Shown piece after piece: positions 1-8,397 of a stretch of 64,000 bases of DNA. The DNA comes from an uncultured Lachnospiraceae bacterium (lineage in GTDB: Bacteria; Bacillota; Clostridia; Lachnospirales; Lachnospiraceae), in the NCBI GenBank assembly GCA_947591155.1, contig CANQDA010000004.1:81147-145146 (forward strand), read 5' to 3'. A program made the position numbers and the translations under genes. Positions within the stretch are counted from its first letter, which is position 1. Each line of letters begins with the position of its first letter. The notes under the pieces are model-generated. The model saw nothing but the letters and a program-made list of their open reading frames with translations. It did no database searches and was not told the origin of the DNA.

Positions 1-1
1 G

Positions 2-205
2 ATCGGGGGACTGATCGGTATGCTGCTCAGTCAGGGCGTTCTGACGACGCTCAACACACTGTACCCGGACTATCATTTCGGGATCACGGCGGGCGTCGCA
101 GCGATGGCGCTCGGCTTCTCGATCATGGTTGGCCTCGTGTTCGGCATCTATCCGGCGAACAAGGCCGCGAAGCTCAAGCCGATCAACGCGCTGAGGTATG
201 AGTGA
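2..205 (+). CDS. C-terminal end of a MacB/FtsX-family ABC transporter permease (partial)
   Basis: The reading frame is open from the first base of the window, so the gene starts upstream. The visible 67 residues hold two hydrophobic stretches and end in the pattern [20 protein letters not shown], which is the usual C-terminus of MacB-type permeases (last transmembrane helix followed by a P-A-x-K-A-A-x-L-x-P-I-x-A-L-R tail). Such permeases work with an ATPase and often a periplasmic or extracellular adaptor in peptide or drug efflux. The substrate cannot be told from this fragment. Confidence 0.85.
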   Translation: MGGLIGMLLSQGVLTTLNTLYPDYHFGITAGVAAMALGFSIMVGLVFGIYPANKAAKLKPINALRYE

Positions 206-223
206 ATCTTGAACGATATGACG

Positions 224-255
224 ACAGGGGCTTCCGTTTTTGACGAAGCCCCTGT
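224..255 (+). terminator. Hairpin after the permease gene
   Basis: An 11-base perfect stem (ACAGGGGCTTC with GAAGCCCCTGT) with a T-rich loop lies 18 bases after the permease stop. The run after the stem is only ATTTA, so it is a weak intrinsic terminator by sequence. Confidence 0.6.
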
Positions 256-317
256 ATTTAGGTGAAAGATATTTATTTCAATATGAAAGATTTATTGGAG
301 AAAAGAACATGATTATA

Positions 318-662
318 TTAATGCATCAGTGCTGCTGGAGATTTTGCCAAGGTTTCTTCAATGTAATGGTTCAACGACATTTGATGTGCAGTCGCATAGA
401 TAATAAGCTGCTTGTGGAGTTCGGGGGAAATGCGGATATTAAAGCTGCCCTTGTAGGCTATTTCCGGCTCTCTTCCTTCAGCTTCGCAAGCCGAAAGATA
501 ATCATCGACAGCGCCATGAAAATCCGCAAGCAGCTCCTTAGCATTTTCTCCCTCGTAGGAAATCAGAGAGCGGATTCCCATAACTTTTCCGTAGAAAATG
601 CCATCTTCCTCAGAAAATTCAACACTGCCAAGATAGCCTTTGTATTGGATTGTGTTATTCAT
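318..662 (-). CDS. hicB: HicB-family antitoxin
   Basis: A 114-residue protein. Residues about 1-70 match the degenerate RNase H fold of HicB (Y-x-G-x-V near the start, then the helix ENAKELLADFHGAVDDYL). Residues 78-106 (RISPELHKQL to SLNHYIEETL) look like a ribbon-helix-helix DNA-binding tail. HicB antitoxins bind and block the HicA mRNA interferase and repress their own promoter. The start ATG has GGAGG eight bases upstream and overlaps the hicA stop in an ATGA junction, which indicates translational coupling with the toxin placed first. Confidence 0.92.
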   Translation of the reverse strand: MNNTIQYKGYLGSVEFSEEDGIFYGKVMGIRSLISYEGENAKELLADFHGAVDDYLSACEAEGREPEIAYKGSFNIRISPELHKQLIIYATAHQMSLNHYIEETLAKSPAALMH

Positions 663-913
663 ATGAGTTCCTCCTGTTCCAAAATATCTATCAACTGTTT
701 GATCTGATAGACTTTTAACTCTTTCTGCGGGTGTGGCTTGTGAAGCAAGATGTCTCCGTGTTCTTCGCTTTCAAATATGACACGGGAACCGCTGGTTCTA
801 TCCTTGTTTGAAAGGATATAGCCTAAATTCTTTAATAGCGCTTCAGCTTCATCATAGGTAAAATCTTTCGGCTTTGATTTTAGCCTTTGAATAAGTTTTT
901 CCTTTTGACCCAT
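659..913 (-). CDS. hicA: HicA-family mRNA interferase toxin
   Basis: An 84-residue protein of the small dsRBD-like HicA fold. HicA cleaves mRNA in a ribosome-independent way and is held inactive by HicB. The region GSRVIFES followed by HGDILLHKPHP contains candidate catalytic histidines. An in-frame upstream start exists, but the ATG at 913 has GGAGG at the right distance and gives the family's usual length, so it was chosen. The gene is first in a two-gene operon with hicB. Confidence 0.92.
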   Translation of the reverse strand: MGQKEKLIQRLKSKPKDFTYDEAEALLKNLGYILSNKDRTSGSRVIFESEEHGDILLHKPHPQKELKVYQIKQLIDILEQEELI

Positions 914-934
914 AATGTATCCTCCGTTGCTTAT

Positions 935-981
935 ATTATACTCTTCAGCCCTCAAAAAAGCAACTAAAAATAGTTGCTTTT
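935..981 (-). promoter_or_regulatory. hicAB promoter with a palindromic candidate operator
   Basis: On the minus strand, TATAAT (940-935) is preceded at 17 bases by TTGCTT (963-958). The -35 box lies inside one arm of a perfect 11-base hairpin (956-966 with 971-981, loop of four bases). HicB proteins autorepress, so the palindrome is a natural operator candidate. Its minus-strand arm also ends in a T-run, so it could instead act as a terminator for transcription coming from the right. Confidence 0.6.
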
Positions 982-1015
982 GGATTGATTAAAGATTGTT
1001 GCGGATACATATTCG

Positions 1016-1044
1016 TTGACAGCGTTTCCGCTTTCCGATAAAAT
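1016..1044 (+). promoter_or_regulatory. Sigma-A-type promoter for the large surface protein
   Basis: TTGACA (1016-1021), a 17-base spacer and TAAAAT (1039-1044) lie about 55 bases upstream of the ATG at 1099. The match to the housekeeping consensus is close. Confidence 0.7.
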
Positions 1045-1098
1045 AAAACTGATTTTATATGTGATGAAACGGATTGCCTGCGAAGGAGTTTATCGGAC

Positions 1099-4000
1099 AT
1101 GAAAAGACAGCTTTGTATGCGAGGACGTTTTGCGGATATTTGGGGAGGAAACGGCGGAAAACGGCTGAGACGAACAATCGGGGCCGGCGTTTTATTCCTG
1201 TTGCTCGGCGCAGGCGCGCTTTCCGTGTCCGCCGCCGTGACGGAGGGGAAGCCGGGCGAGACGCTGTCCGGCGATTACGCGGTCATCGTCAATACAAGTA
1301 TGACCGATGCGCAGAGCACGGGCACTCTGGTTTTTGACGCGTCAGGGAACGGGACGAGCACGGTACGCGCGGCGGCTGTACAGGATACGGTGGGTCAGGA
1401 CGTGCAAGCAGACGCATTGCGTCCGGCGCTTCAGAGCGCTGCTTACGGAGCGGCGTACAGCGTCGGCGCTCAAAAAAGTATTGACTCTCCGTACAATGAC
1501 AGAAGAACATATGTCTGCATCGGGGAGAGCGCGCATTGCTATGTGTGGATGGAGGAATCGCTGAAAACAGGATATGACGGTTTGAAGAAAACGGACTCCA
1601 TCGCAAACGACATGATGCAGACCTACGAGGGGCAGCCGTATGAGATGCTGAAGGAGATGGCAGGGGGAAGCCTCCCCTGGGGCAAGCTGTCCGTCATGCT
1701 GGAGACGATCTCAAACGCAAGCGGCGTCTACAAGTACAACAGCGAGCTCGCGGCGATCCATATTAGCACGCCAGCTGCGGCATCCTATGAGTATGGATCG
1801 ATGGGTTCGCGCAATGCTCTGCTCGTCCACGAGGGGCAGCACGCGCTGTTTCGCCTGATGGCGCAGAGCAATCCGTATCAGCCGTATACCTGGCTGAACG
1901 AGGGAATTTCCGTGGCGGCGATGGACTGGCTCTGGGGCGGCACAGACAGCAACGGCTGGATGGACAGCATCGCAGGAAATACGGAGATTCGCAACGGTTC
2001 GCCGCTATTTTATAAGAGCTACAGGAACAGCACGGCGCAGGACTACGGCATGCCGTATCTGTTTGTACGCTATCTGATCGCGCAGACGACAGGAGGCTAC
2101 AGGCCGATGCAGCTCATCCCGCATTTTTATCAGGTGAGTGCTGACTGCAGTCCGGACGTTTATCTCAAAAACGTGTTTTCCGAGGCGGGGAAGGCCGTCT
2201 CTTTCAGCGACCTGCTGACAAACTTCTACACGGCGATCATCGCGCAGGAGTCGAACGGGGCGTACGGTTTTGAAGGCGACAGCATTGCGAGGCAGAAGGT
2301 GAATAATTATCCGCTATATATGGGCGCAAGCGGGACAGCGCATTCTCTGGCGCCGACGGCTGCGATCATGGTCAAGCTGGAAAACGGATCCTTCACGGTT
2401 CCGACCGACGGCGGCGGTAAGATACGCTATATGGTCGTGAGCGGCGGAAGAAACGTCCCTGTGCCGGAAGGCGGCGACGGCAGCAGCGAGCACCCGTACG
2501 AAATTGACGACTTTGGTGACCTTGCGCTGATCGGAAACAAGCCGGGAGCGCATTACAAACTGACGCGGGACATTACGGCGAGCGGACAGAAAAATCTGAC
2601 TGTCTCTTATTTTTCCGGCGTCTTAGACGGCGACGGGCATATGATCGACGGACTTTCCATGCCGCTGATCGGGAGGAACACAGGGACAATCCAGAATCTG
2701 ACGATCAAAGCGGCGTTCACCGGCGATTTTGCCGGGGTGCAAAGCGTATTTGCCCAAGTAAATTCCGGTCTGATCAAAGACTGCACGGTGACGGGGACGG
2801 TCAACCAAAAGATCCTGCGCGGGCAGAGCAGTCTCAGCTATGCCGCTTTCGGCGCGTTTGCCGGAGAAAACGAGGTGGCGGGCAGGATCCTCCGATGTGA
2901 GACCAAGGCGGAGATTACACTGACAGCGCCAGCTGAGAGCTGTTATGTCGGCGGGATCGCGGGTGTGCAGATCGGGACGGTAAAGAATTGCGGAAGCAGG
3001 GGAAGCATCGCAGTGACACAGCCGAATGCAGACTGTGCGTTGTATGTGGGAGGACTCGCGGGCAAGCTTGAGAGCATGGGAATGGGCGGCCTGCTGAGCT
3101 GCTGTATTCATACCGGGAGCATTCAGGTGACGGGTGAAAACGCGTTTGTGGGGCAGCTGTGCGGACTGGCGGACCGATCGGTGATGAACACCGGCCTGAG
3201 CTCTCACATTGTTGACTGCCGTGCGAAGAAAGGGACGATACCGGCGGTCGGAGCCACGAATGCCGCGAACACAGAAATTCTCGGGAAGATCGATGAAAAA
3301 TCCCTGCTGACGGATGAACAGCTGAAGCGGGAGACTTCGTATGACGGCTGGAATTTCGGAAGCGAGTGGAAGATGGGTGAGGACGGCCCGGAGAGATTCG
3401 GGGCTTCAGATATTCAGGAGATCGGCGCGGTGAATACCCCGGCCGAATGCTACGTCGGAGAGCAGATCTATTATTGGGGCAGACTGACGATCAACGGAAA
3501 GTCCGGCGCGGAGATCACGGACGATATGGTGAGCGGTTTCGACAGCTCTACGGTCGGCGTAAAGACGGTGAAAGTAAATTATCTCGGGAAGACGACGACA
3601 TTTGCGGTCAATGTAAAGAAACCGGGGAAAATCACAGGTTTTGAGCTTCCTGAATCTGCTCTGAGAGCGGTGAAAAAGACCTACAGTGTCGGCCAGTGTT
3701 TTGATCCGGCTGGTCTGTATTTCAGAGTGACGATCGACGGGAGCGGCGGGCATCTGATCTACAGCGGATTTCAATATGACATGAAACCGCTGACAGAAAC
3801 GGATGAGAGCGTGACCGTGTCCTATTATGGAGCTTCTATTGAAATCCCAATCGAGGTGACGGGAAAGAGACCGGCGTCGTTGGAGCTGGCGGCCAACCCC
3901 GCGAAAACAGTGTATGCAGAAGGACAGAATCTTGACCTGTCAGGGCTGCGGATGAGCCTTTCCTACAACAACGGGGAGGCTACGCCGGTGTTTGGCGCGG

Positions 4001-5472
4001 ATCAGCTGGGCGAGTATGGCGTCCGTGTGGTAAAAAAGACGGGAAATACCTACACAGAGATAAAGCCGGATCAGATGCTGACCTCTGCGGACAACGGGGC
4101 GGTTGTCTACATCTGCGCGACGGAGGCGATGCCGAACAGCTCCGGGGCCATAGCGAAACAGATCGCGACCTTGACGGTCAGGCAGGGTCTTCATATAGAG
4201 AATTCTGTGGTACATGTGGTGCAGGGAGTGAAGATCAGCAGTACGATCAGCGTGAACGTTTCCGGGGGAAGCGGAAGCTACCGCATAGAGAAGATCAGCG
4301 AGAAGCTTCCGGGCGGCATTGCGATGCAATGGCATAACCCCAGCTTTCTGTACGACGGAACAGCAACGGCGGCGAACGGTTCGTATATATCGCAGTACCG
4401 CGTCATCGATACGGATCTGGGACAGAGCATTACAGCGGAGATTACGGTGCAGGTACATCCCTCCAGTTACGCGGAACTGTATCTGTTTGAGATTCCTGCG
4501 GATTGGAATAAGGGCACCGGACTGACGGAGGATGTCGTCGGCATCATCGATAACGAGAGAAATATCGTTGTTCTGAGGGTTCCGGACGGGACGGATGTAT
4601 CGGCGCTGAAGATCAGTACCGATTATGGCGCAGGTATAGGCGTGACCGTGCCTGCGGGCTATGGCCTTATGTCTGAGCACGATTTCAGCAAACCGTTCAT
4701 CTACGAACTGATCGCGCCGGATAAGGTCACGAGAAGAAAATATACGGTGACTGTGGAATTCTATGATCCTGAGGAGGAGTCTTCAGGTGGAAGCGGCGGC
4801 ACAGGCGGTAGCGGTGGTGGAAGTACAAGTGGCAGTGCTGGTGGAAGCAGTGAACCCGGAAGCGGAGGAGGTACCGGTGGTCAGCCTTCCGGAAGCGGAA
4901 GTACAGGCAGCGGTAGCGCTGGAACTGTTACAGGTACAGGTACAGAGGGCGGCCAGCCTTCCGGAAGCGGAAGCACAGACGGCAGCAGTGGATCGGACAT
5001 GGGAGGCAGTCAGACTCCGGACGTTTTTTCCTCCGGGCAGGCGAGCGTATCGAACGATCCGAAGGTCGGCACTCTGGTTAAAAAGGGCGGAGCATACTAT
5101 CGCATTACGGGCGGAGGAAGAGCCGGATACACGGCAGAATTATGCTGTCTGGTGAAGAAAAAGACGAAGACGCTCAAGGTGGCGGCGACTGTCAAGGCAA
5201 ACGGACACGATTACAAAGTGACATCGATTGCCGCAAGAGCATGCAAGGGCAATCGCTACCTGAGGAAGGTCACGATCGGAAAGTATGTGCAGGTGATCGG
5301 CGCGAAGGCGTTCTACGGCTGTAAGAATCTGAGACAGATCACGGTCAAGGGGACAGCCTTGAAGAAGGTGAAGAGCGGGGCTTTAAAGAAGATTCATCCG
5401 AAGGCCGTGATCCGTGTTCCGAAGAAGAAACGCGCGGCCTACAGAAAGCTGTTTAAGAGAAAGGTTTCCTGA
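1099..5472 (+). CDS. Giant secreted multidomain protein: gluzincin-like metallopeptidase, GLUG repeats, Ig-like domains, leucine-rich C-terminus
   Basis: A 1457-residue protein. A basic N-terminus and hydrophobic stretch (about residues 26-46) form a signal peptide. Residues about 100-420 carry HEGQH (244-248) and, 20 residues on, a Trp-Leu-Asn-Glu-Gly with Glu268, the pattern of an HExxH zinc peptidase whose third ligand is Glu. Residues about 450-720 have GLUG-type repeats (GGIAGV, GGLAGK followed by V-K-N-C or similar). Three Ig-like segments follow (about 775-1040), then a beta-rich domain (about 1130-1230), a Gly/Ser linker (about 1235-1310) and a Lys-rich LRR_5/BspA-like end. No LPXTG is present, so the Lys-rich end may hold it at the wall. 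AAGGAG precedes the chosen ATG. The gene is monocistronic. Proteolytic activity is inferred from motifs only; a host-glycan or mucin role is possible but unproven. Confidence 0.8.
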   Translation: MKRQLCMRGRFADIWGGNGGKRLRRTIGAGVLFLLLGAGALSVSAAVTEGKPGETLSGDYAVIVNTSMTDAQSTGTLVFDASGNGTSTVRAAAVQDTVGQDVQADALRPALQSAAYGAAYSVGAQKSIDSPYNDRRTYVCIGESAHCYVWMEESLKTGYDGLKKTDSIANDMMQTYEGQPYEMLKEMAGGSLPWGKLSVMLETISNASGVYKYNSELAAIHISTPAAASYEYGSMGSRNALLVHEGQHALFRLMAQSNPYQPYTWLNEGISVAAMDWLWGGTDSNGWMDSIAGNTEIRNGSPLFYKSYRNSTAQDYGMPYLFVRYLIAQTTGGYRPMQLIPHFYQVSADCSPDVYLKNVFSEAGKAVSFSDLLTNFYTAIIAQESNGAYGFEGDSIARQKVNNYPLYMGASGTAHSLAPTAAIMVKLENGSFTVPTDGGGKIRYMVVSGGRNVPVPEGGDGSSEHPYEIDDFGDLALIGNKPGAHYKLTRDITASGQKNLTVSYFSGVLDGDGHMIDGLSMPLIGRNTGTIQNLTIKAAFTGDFAGVQSVFAQVNSGLIKDCTVTGTVNQKILRGQSSLSYAAFGAFAGENEVAGRILRCETKAEITLTAPAESCYVGGIAGVQIGTVKNCGSRGSIAVTQPNADCALYVGGLAGKLESMGMGGLLSCCIHTGSIQVTGENAFVGQLCGLADRSVMNTGLSSHIVDCRAKKGTIPAVGATNAANTEILGKIDEKSLLTDEQLKRETSYDGWNFGSEWKMGEDGPERFGASDIQEIGAVNTPAECYVGEQIYYWGRLTINGKSGAEITDDMVSGFDSSTVGVKTVKVNYLGKTTTFAVNVKKPGKITGFELPESALRAVKKTYSVGQCFDPAGLYFRVTIDGSGGHLIYSGFQYDMKPLTETDESVTVSYYGASIEIPIEVTGKRPASLELAANPAKTVYAEGQNLDLSGLRMSLSYNNGEATPVFGADQLGEYGVRVVKKTGNTYTEIKPDQMLTSADNGAVVYICATEAMPNSSGAIAKQIATLTVRQGLHIENSVVHVVQGVKISSTISVNVSGGSGSYRIEKISEKLPGGIAMQWHNPSFLYDGTATAANGSYISQYRVIDTDLGQSITAEITVQVHPSSYAELYLFEIPADWNKGTGLTEDVVGIIDNERNIVVLRVPDGTDVSALKISTDYGAGIGVTVPAGYGLMSEHDFSKPFIYELIAPDKVTRRKYTVTVEFYDPEEESSGGSGGTGGSGGGSTSGSAGGSSEPGSGGGTGGQPSGSGSTGSGSAGTVTGTGTEGGQPSGSGSTDGSSGSDMGGSQTPDVFSSGQASVSNDPKVGTLVKKGGAYYRITGGGRAGYTAELCCLVKKKTKTLKVAATVKANGHDYKVTSIAARACKGNRYLRKVTIGKYVQVIGAKAFYGCKNLRQITVKGTALKKVKSGALKKIHPKAVIRVPKKKRAAYRKLFKRKVS

Positions 5473-5529
5473 ACTGCCCGGAAATTATAATCTCAGGACG
5501 CCTTGAGGTCACAGAGCATAACATAAAGG

Positions 5530-5575
5530 AAATCCCTGCGAAGCCTATATTTAGGGCAATGCAGGGATTTTTAGT
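5530..5575 (+). terminator. Intrinsic terminator of the surface protein gene
   Basis: The arms AAATCCCTGC (5530-5539) and GCAGGGATTT (5561-5570) pair perfectly around a 21-base loop and are followed by TTAGTT. Confidence 0.8.
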
Positions 5576-5582
5576 TGTTAAA

Positions 5583-5636
5583 ACCGTAAAATTGTAAACC
5601 CCGTAACCCCGTAAACCCGTAAACCCGTAAAACCCG
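5583..5636. repeat. Short tandem repeat of a CCGTAAAC-like unit
   Basis: About six imperfect copies of an 7-9 base unit (CCGTAAAC, CCGTAAC, CCGTAAA) lie directly after the terminator. Copies differ by one base or so, as expected for slippage. No function can be assigned. Confidence 0.7.
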
Positions 5637-5717
5637 GGTTAGACGGCGCTTGTTAGAAGCAGTCGGAGCGGAACGCGGAACGCACGAGTCCGCAGCGGAA
5701 ATTTTTTCAAAAAAAGA

Positions 5718-6207
5718 AATGAAGTACAATACTTCATTACACCCCGGGAACCTCTATTTTTGCTTTTCTGAATCTCAAATTCTATGAGATTCTAACATCT
5801 AAACATCCGGATGTCAACATTTTAGGGACAATAAATAGTAATAGAAAATTTTTCCTATCCTTTTTGAATGTTAATTCATCTCCAAACCCTGTTTTTTTCA
5901 GACAAAACAAGTATGATTTTTGTGTCATTCTCTCTATTCGCAGTCAAAATTCTGGTCAAAAAAATATTCCCTTATATTTGCGCGGCTGCCATTTCCGACA
6001 GCGCTTTTTGTCGCCATTTTTGCCTTTTGCGGGACTTTTCGGCAATTGACAAAAAGCTTGCTGCTATAAAACAAGTTCGGAATTTTCCTGCCCATCCAAA
6101 GCAAACCGGATTTATTCGCAGTCAAAATTCTGGTCGCAGTATATAAATATCCCCCTAAAACAGGACGTTTCCTCTAATGATGTAATGAAGTATTGTACTT
6201 CATTACA
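5718..6207. repeat. Pair of related palindromes flanking the AT-rich spacer
   Basis: At 5718-5738, AATGAAGTA and TACTTCATT flank CAA. At 6181-6207 the same arms, extended to 12 bases, flank TTG, so the second copy is the reverse complement of the first. Both are followed by ACACC. The second ends about 40 bases before the helicase start and may be an operator or its leader hairpin. Confidence 0.75.
5936..6135. repeat. 22-base direct repeat, two copies
   Basis: Identical 22-base copies at 5936-5957 and 6114-6135 begin ATTCGCAGTC and end TTCTGGTC. They are 178 bases apart inside the AT-rich spacer. Confidence 0.8.
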
Positions 6208-6245
6208 CCTTTGACAGCAATCGGTGCAGGAAGGAAATTGGCGGC

Positions 6246-8345
6246 ATGGGAGTCACACTGTATAGACATAACAGGAAGGCATACGAAGCGGCAGCTGACA
6301 TGCTGGCGAAGAAAGGCCGGGCGGCCGTGATCCATCCGACCGGCACGGGGAAGTCCTTCATTGCGTTCCAACTCTGCGAGAAGCAACCGGATGCGGTCGT
6401 GTGCTGGCTTTCGCCGTCGGAATATATCTTTCGGACGCAGTTGGAGAGTTGGAAGGCGGCAGGAGGGGAAACCCCTGGGAATATACACTTTTATACCTAC
6501 GCGCGGCTCATGATGATGCAGGAAGACGAGCTCACACAGATCCGCCCGGACTACATCATATTGGATGAATTCCACCGTTGCGGCGCGAAAATGTGGGGGC
6601 AGGGGGTGCAAAGGCTGTTGGCGCAGTACCCGGAGACCCCAGTGCTTGGCCTCTCCGCGACGAACGTCCGCTATCTGGACGGGCAGCGGGATATGGCCGA
6701 CGAACTCTTCGACGGCAACATCGCCTCGGAGATGACGCTCGGCGACGCGATCGTGCGCGGCATCCTGAACCCGCCGAAGTATGTGCTCTCGATGTATTCC
6801 TGTCAGAAAAAATTGGAGAGGTATCGGGATCGGGCAAAGAACGCAAAGAGCAAGGCGGTGCGCGCGGAGGCGGAGAAATATCTGGAGGCCCTGCGGCGTG
6901 CGCTTGAGAAAGCGGACGGACTGGATAAGATATTCTGGAAGCACATGACTGATCCGGTCGGCAAGTACCTCGTTTTCTGCGCAAGCTACGAGCACATGCA
7001 GGAGATGATCGCGAAAGTACCGGACTGGTTCGCAAAGGTAGATAAAAAGCCGCTCGTCTACTCGGTCTACTCCGAGGATGCGCAGGCGGAGGCGGAGTTC
7101 GCAAGGTTCAAGGCGGACGTAAGTAATCACTTGAAGCTGTTGTTCTGCATCGATATGCTGAACGAAGGGATACACGTTGATGATGTGAGCGGGGTGATCC
7201 TGCTTAGGCCGACGGTCTCGCCGATCATATACAAGCAACAGATCGGACGGGCGCTGTCCGCCGGAAGGAAGCAGGGCGAGAACGCCGTGATCTTCGATGT
7301 GGTGATGAACATTGAGAACTTATACAGCATCGGTACAGTAGAGGATGAGATGCAGGCCGCGGTGCGATACTATCGGGACCGCGGAGAATCCGAGTTGATT
7401 GTCAATGAGCACTTCCACATCACGGACGAGGTACAGGACTGTATGAGGCTGTTCCAAAAGCTGAACGAGACGCTGGGCGCTTCGTGGGAGCTGATGTACC
7501 AGACGGCGGAGCAGTACTTTGAAACACATGGAGATCTGGAAGCGCCGAAGCGGTATGTGACGGAGGACAGGTTGTCCTTGGGACAGTGGTTGGACACGCA
7601 GCGTAAGGTGCGTGCGGGAAAGGTGAAAGGCGTCCTCACCGAGGCACAGATTGCAAGATTGGATCAACTGGGTATGCGCTGGGAGTCGAAGACAGATCGG
7701 AACTGGGAGCGGTACTTTGCGGCTGCGCAGGCGTATTATCGAGAGCACGGGGACCTGCTGGTGAATGTGCGCGACGGGAAATACGGCGATGTGGATCTTG
7801 GGAAGTGGCTTGCGCAGCTGCGCACTTACAAGAAGAGCGGCATTCGCACCGCATACCTGACGCCGGAGCGAGTGGAAGCACTGGAAGCGATCGGCATGGT
7901 CTGGGATGTGCCGGATTATCTTTGGGAGCAGAATTACTATGCGGCGGTGCAGTATCATCAGGAATACGGGAATCTGGATGTGCCGTATTACTATGTGAAT
8001 CCAGAGGGCGTTAAGCTTGGCGTCTGGATTGCAAATACACGTTTTGCCAGAAGAAATCAGGACAGCGGAAGGGCGAAACTGACAGACGAACAGATTGCGC
8101 GGCTCAACGAGCTCGGCATGATCTGGGAGAACCGGAACAACGCCGTCTGGGAGAAAGCCTATGCCGCGGCGTGCCGCTACCGGAAGCAGCATGGCAGCCT
8201 GAACATCCCGGTCGCCTACGTAACCGAGGACGGACTGCATCTGGGACGGTGGATCCGCAAACAGAGGAATACATACAGCAAAGGAATGAATGCGGAGCGC
8301 AGAAGGAAGCTGGAGGAGATCGGCGTGGGGCAGGAAGGCCCCTAA
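6246..8345 (+). CDS. Superfamily 2 DEAD/DEAH-type helicase with four C-terminal helicase-associated (HA) repeats
   Basis: A 699-residue protein. The N-terminal helicase core has Walker A HPTGTGKS (about 30-37), Walker B DEFH, motif III SAT, and motif VI QQIGRALS in the second RecA-like lobe (about 235-360). From about residue 410 there are four roughly 70-residue HA repeats, each built as W-x5-A-x3-Y, then an H-G-x-L or Y-G-x-L turn, L-G-x-W-L or W-I, and a closing L-x-x-I/L-G-M-x-W. HA repeats are thought to bind nucleic acid. GGAAGGAAA precedes the ATG. The gene stands alone, and the palindrome at 6181-6207 lies just before it. Its role is unknown; plasmid, phage-defence or RNA remodelling roles all fit. 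Confidence 0.88.
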   Translation: MGVTLYRHNRKAYEAAADMLAKKGRAAVIHPTGTGKSFIAFQLCEKQPDAVVCWLSPSEYIFRTQLESWKAAGGETPGNIHFYTYARLMMMQEDELTQIRPDYIILDEFHRCGAKMWGQGVQRLLAQYPETPVLGLSATNVRYLDGQRDMADELFDGNIASEMTLGDAIVRGILNPPKYVLSMYSCQKKLERYRDRAKNAKSKAVRAEAEKYLEALRRALEKADGLDKIFWKHMTDPVGKYLVFCASYEHMQEMIAKVPDWFAKVDKKPLVYSVYSEDAQAEAEFARFKADVSNHLKLLFCIDMLNEGIHVDDVSGVILLRPTVSPIIYKQQIGRALSAGRKQGENAVIFDVVMNIENLYSIGTVEDEMQAAVRYYRDRGESELIVNEHFHITDEVQDCMRLFQKLNETLGASWELMYQTAEQYFETHGDLEAPKRYVTEDRLSLGQWLDTQRKVRAGKVKGVLTEAQIARLDQLGMRWESKTDRNWERYFAAAQAYYREHGDLLVNVRDGKYGDVDLGKWLAQLRTYKKSGIRTAYLTPERVEALEAIGMVWDVPDYLWEQNYYAAVQYHQEYGNLDVPYYYVNPEGVKLGVWIANTRFARRNQDSGRAKLTDEQIARLNELGMIWENRNNAVWEKAYAAACRYRKQHGSLNIPVAYVTEDGLHLGRWIRKQRNTYSKGMNAERRRKLEEIGVGQEGP

Positions 8346-8397
8346 AATTTTTACTGTATACATTGGGAACATGAAGACGGGAAGGGATTGATACATA

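Larger units (their letters stand above)
5576..6245. other. Gene-free AT-rich spacer
   Basis: No convincing coding sequence is present. Short overlapping open frames at 5864-6146 exist on both strands, but they have no ribosome site, low complexity and no family resemblance. The stretch holds the CCGTAAAC tandem repeat, two palindromes in opposite orientation near its edges (5718-5738 and 6181-6207) and a 22-base direct repeat (5936-5957 and 6114-6135). Composition is far more AT-rich than either flanking gene. Confidence 0.7.

Noticed and set aside
5583..5636. CRISPR array
   Set aside because: Units are 7-9 bases without spacers; this is a simple tandem repeat.
5864..6146. Overlapping short open frames in the AT-rich spacer
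   Set aside because: No ribosome site, low-complexity composition, and overlapping frames on both strands; they look like chance openings.
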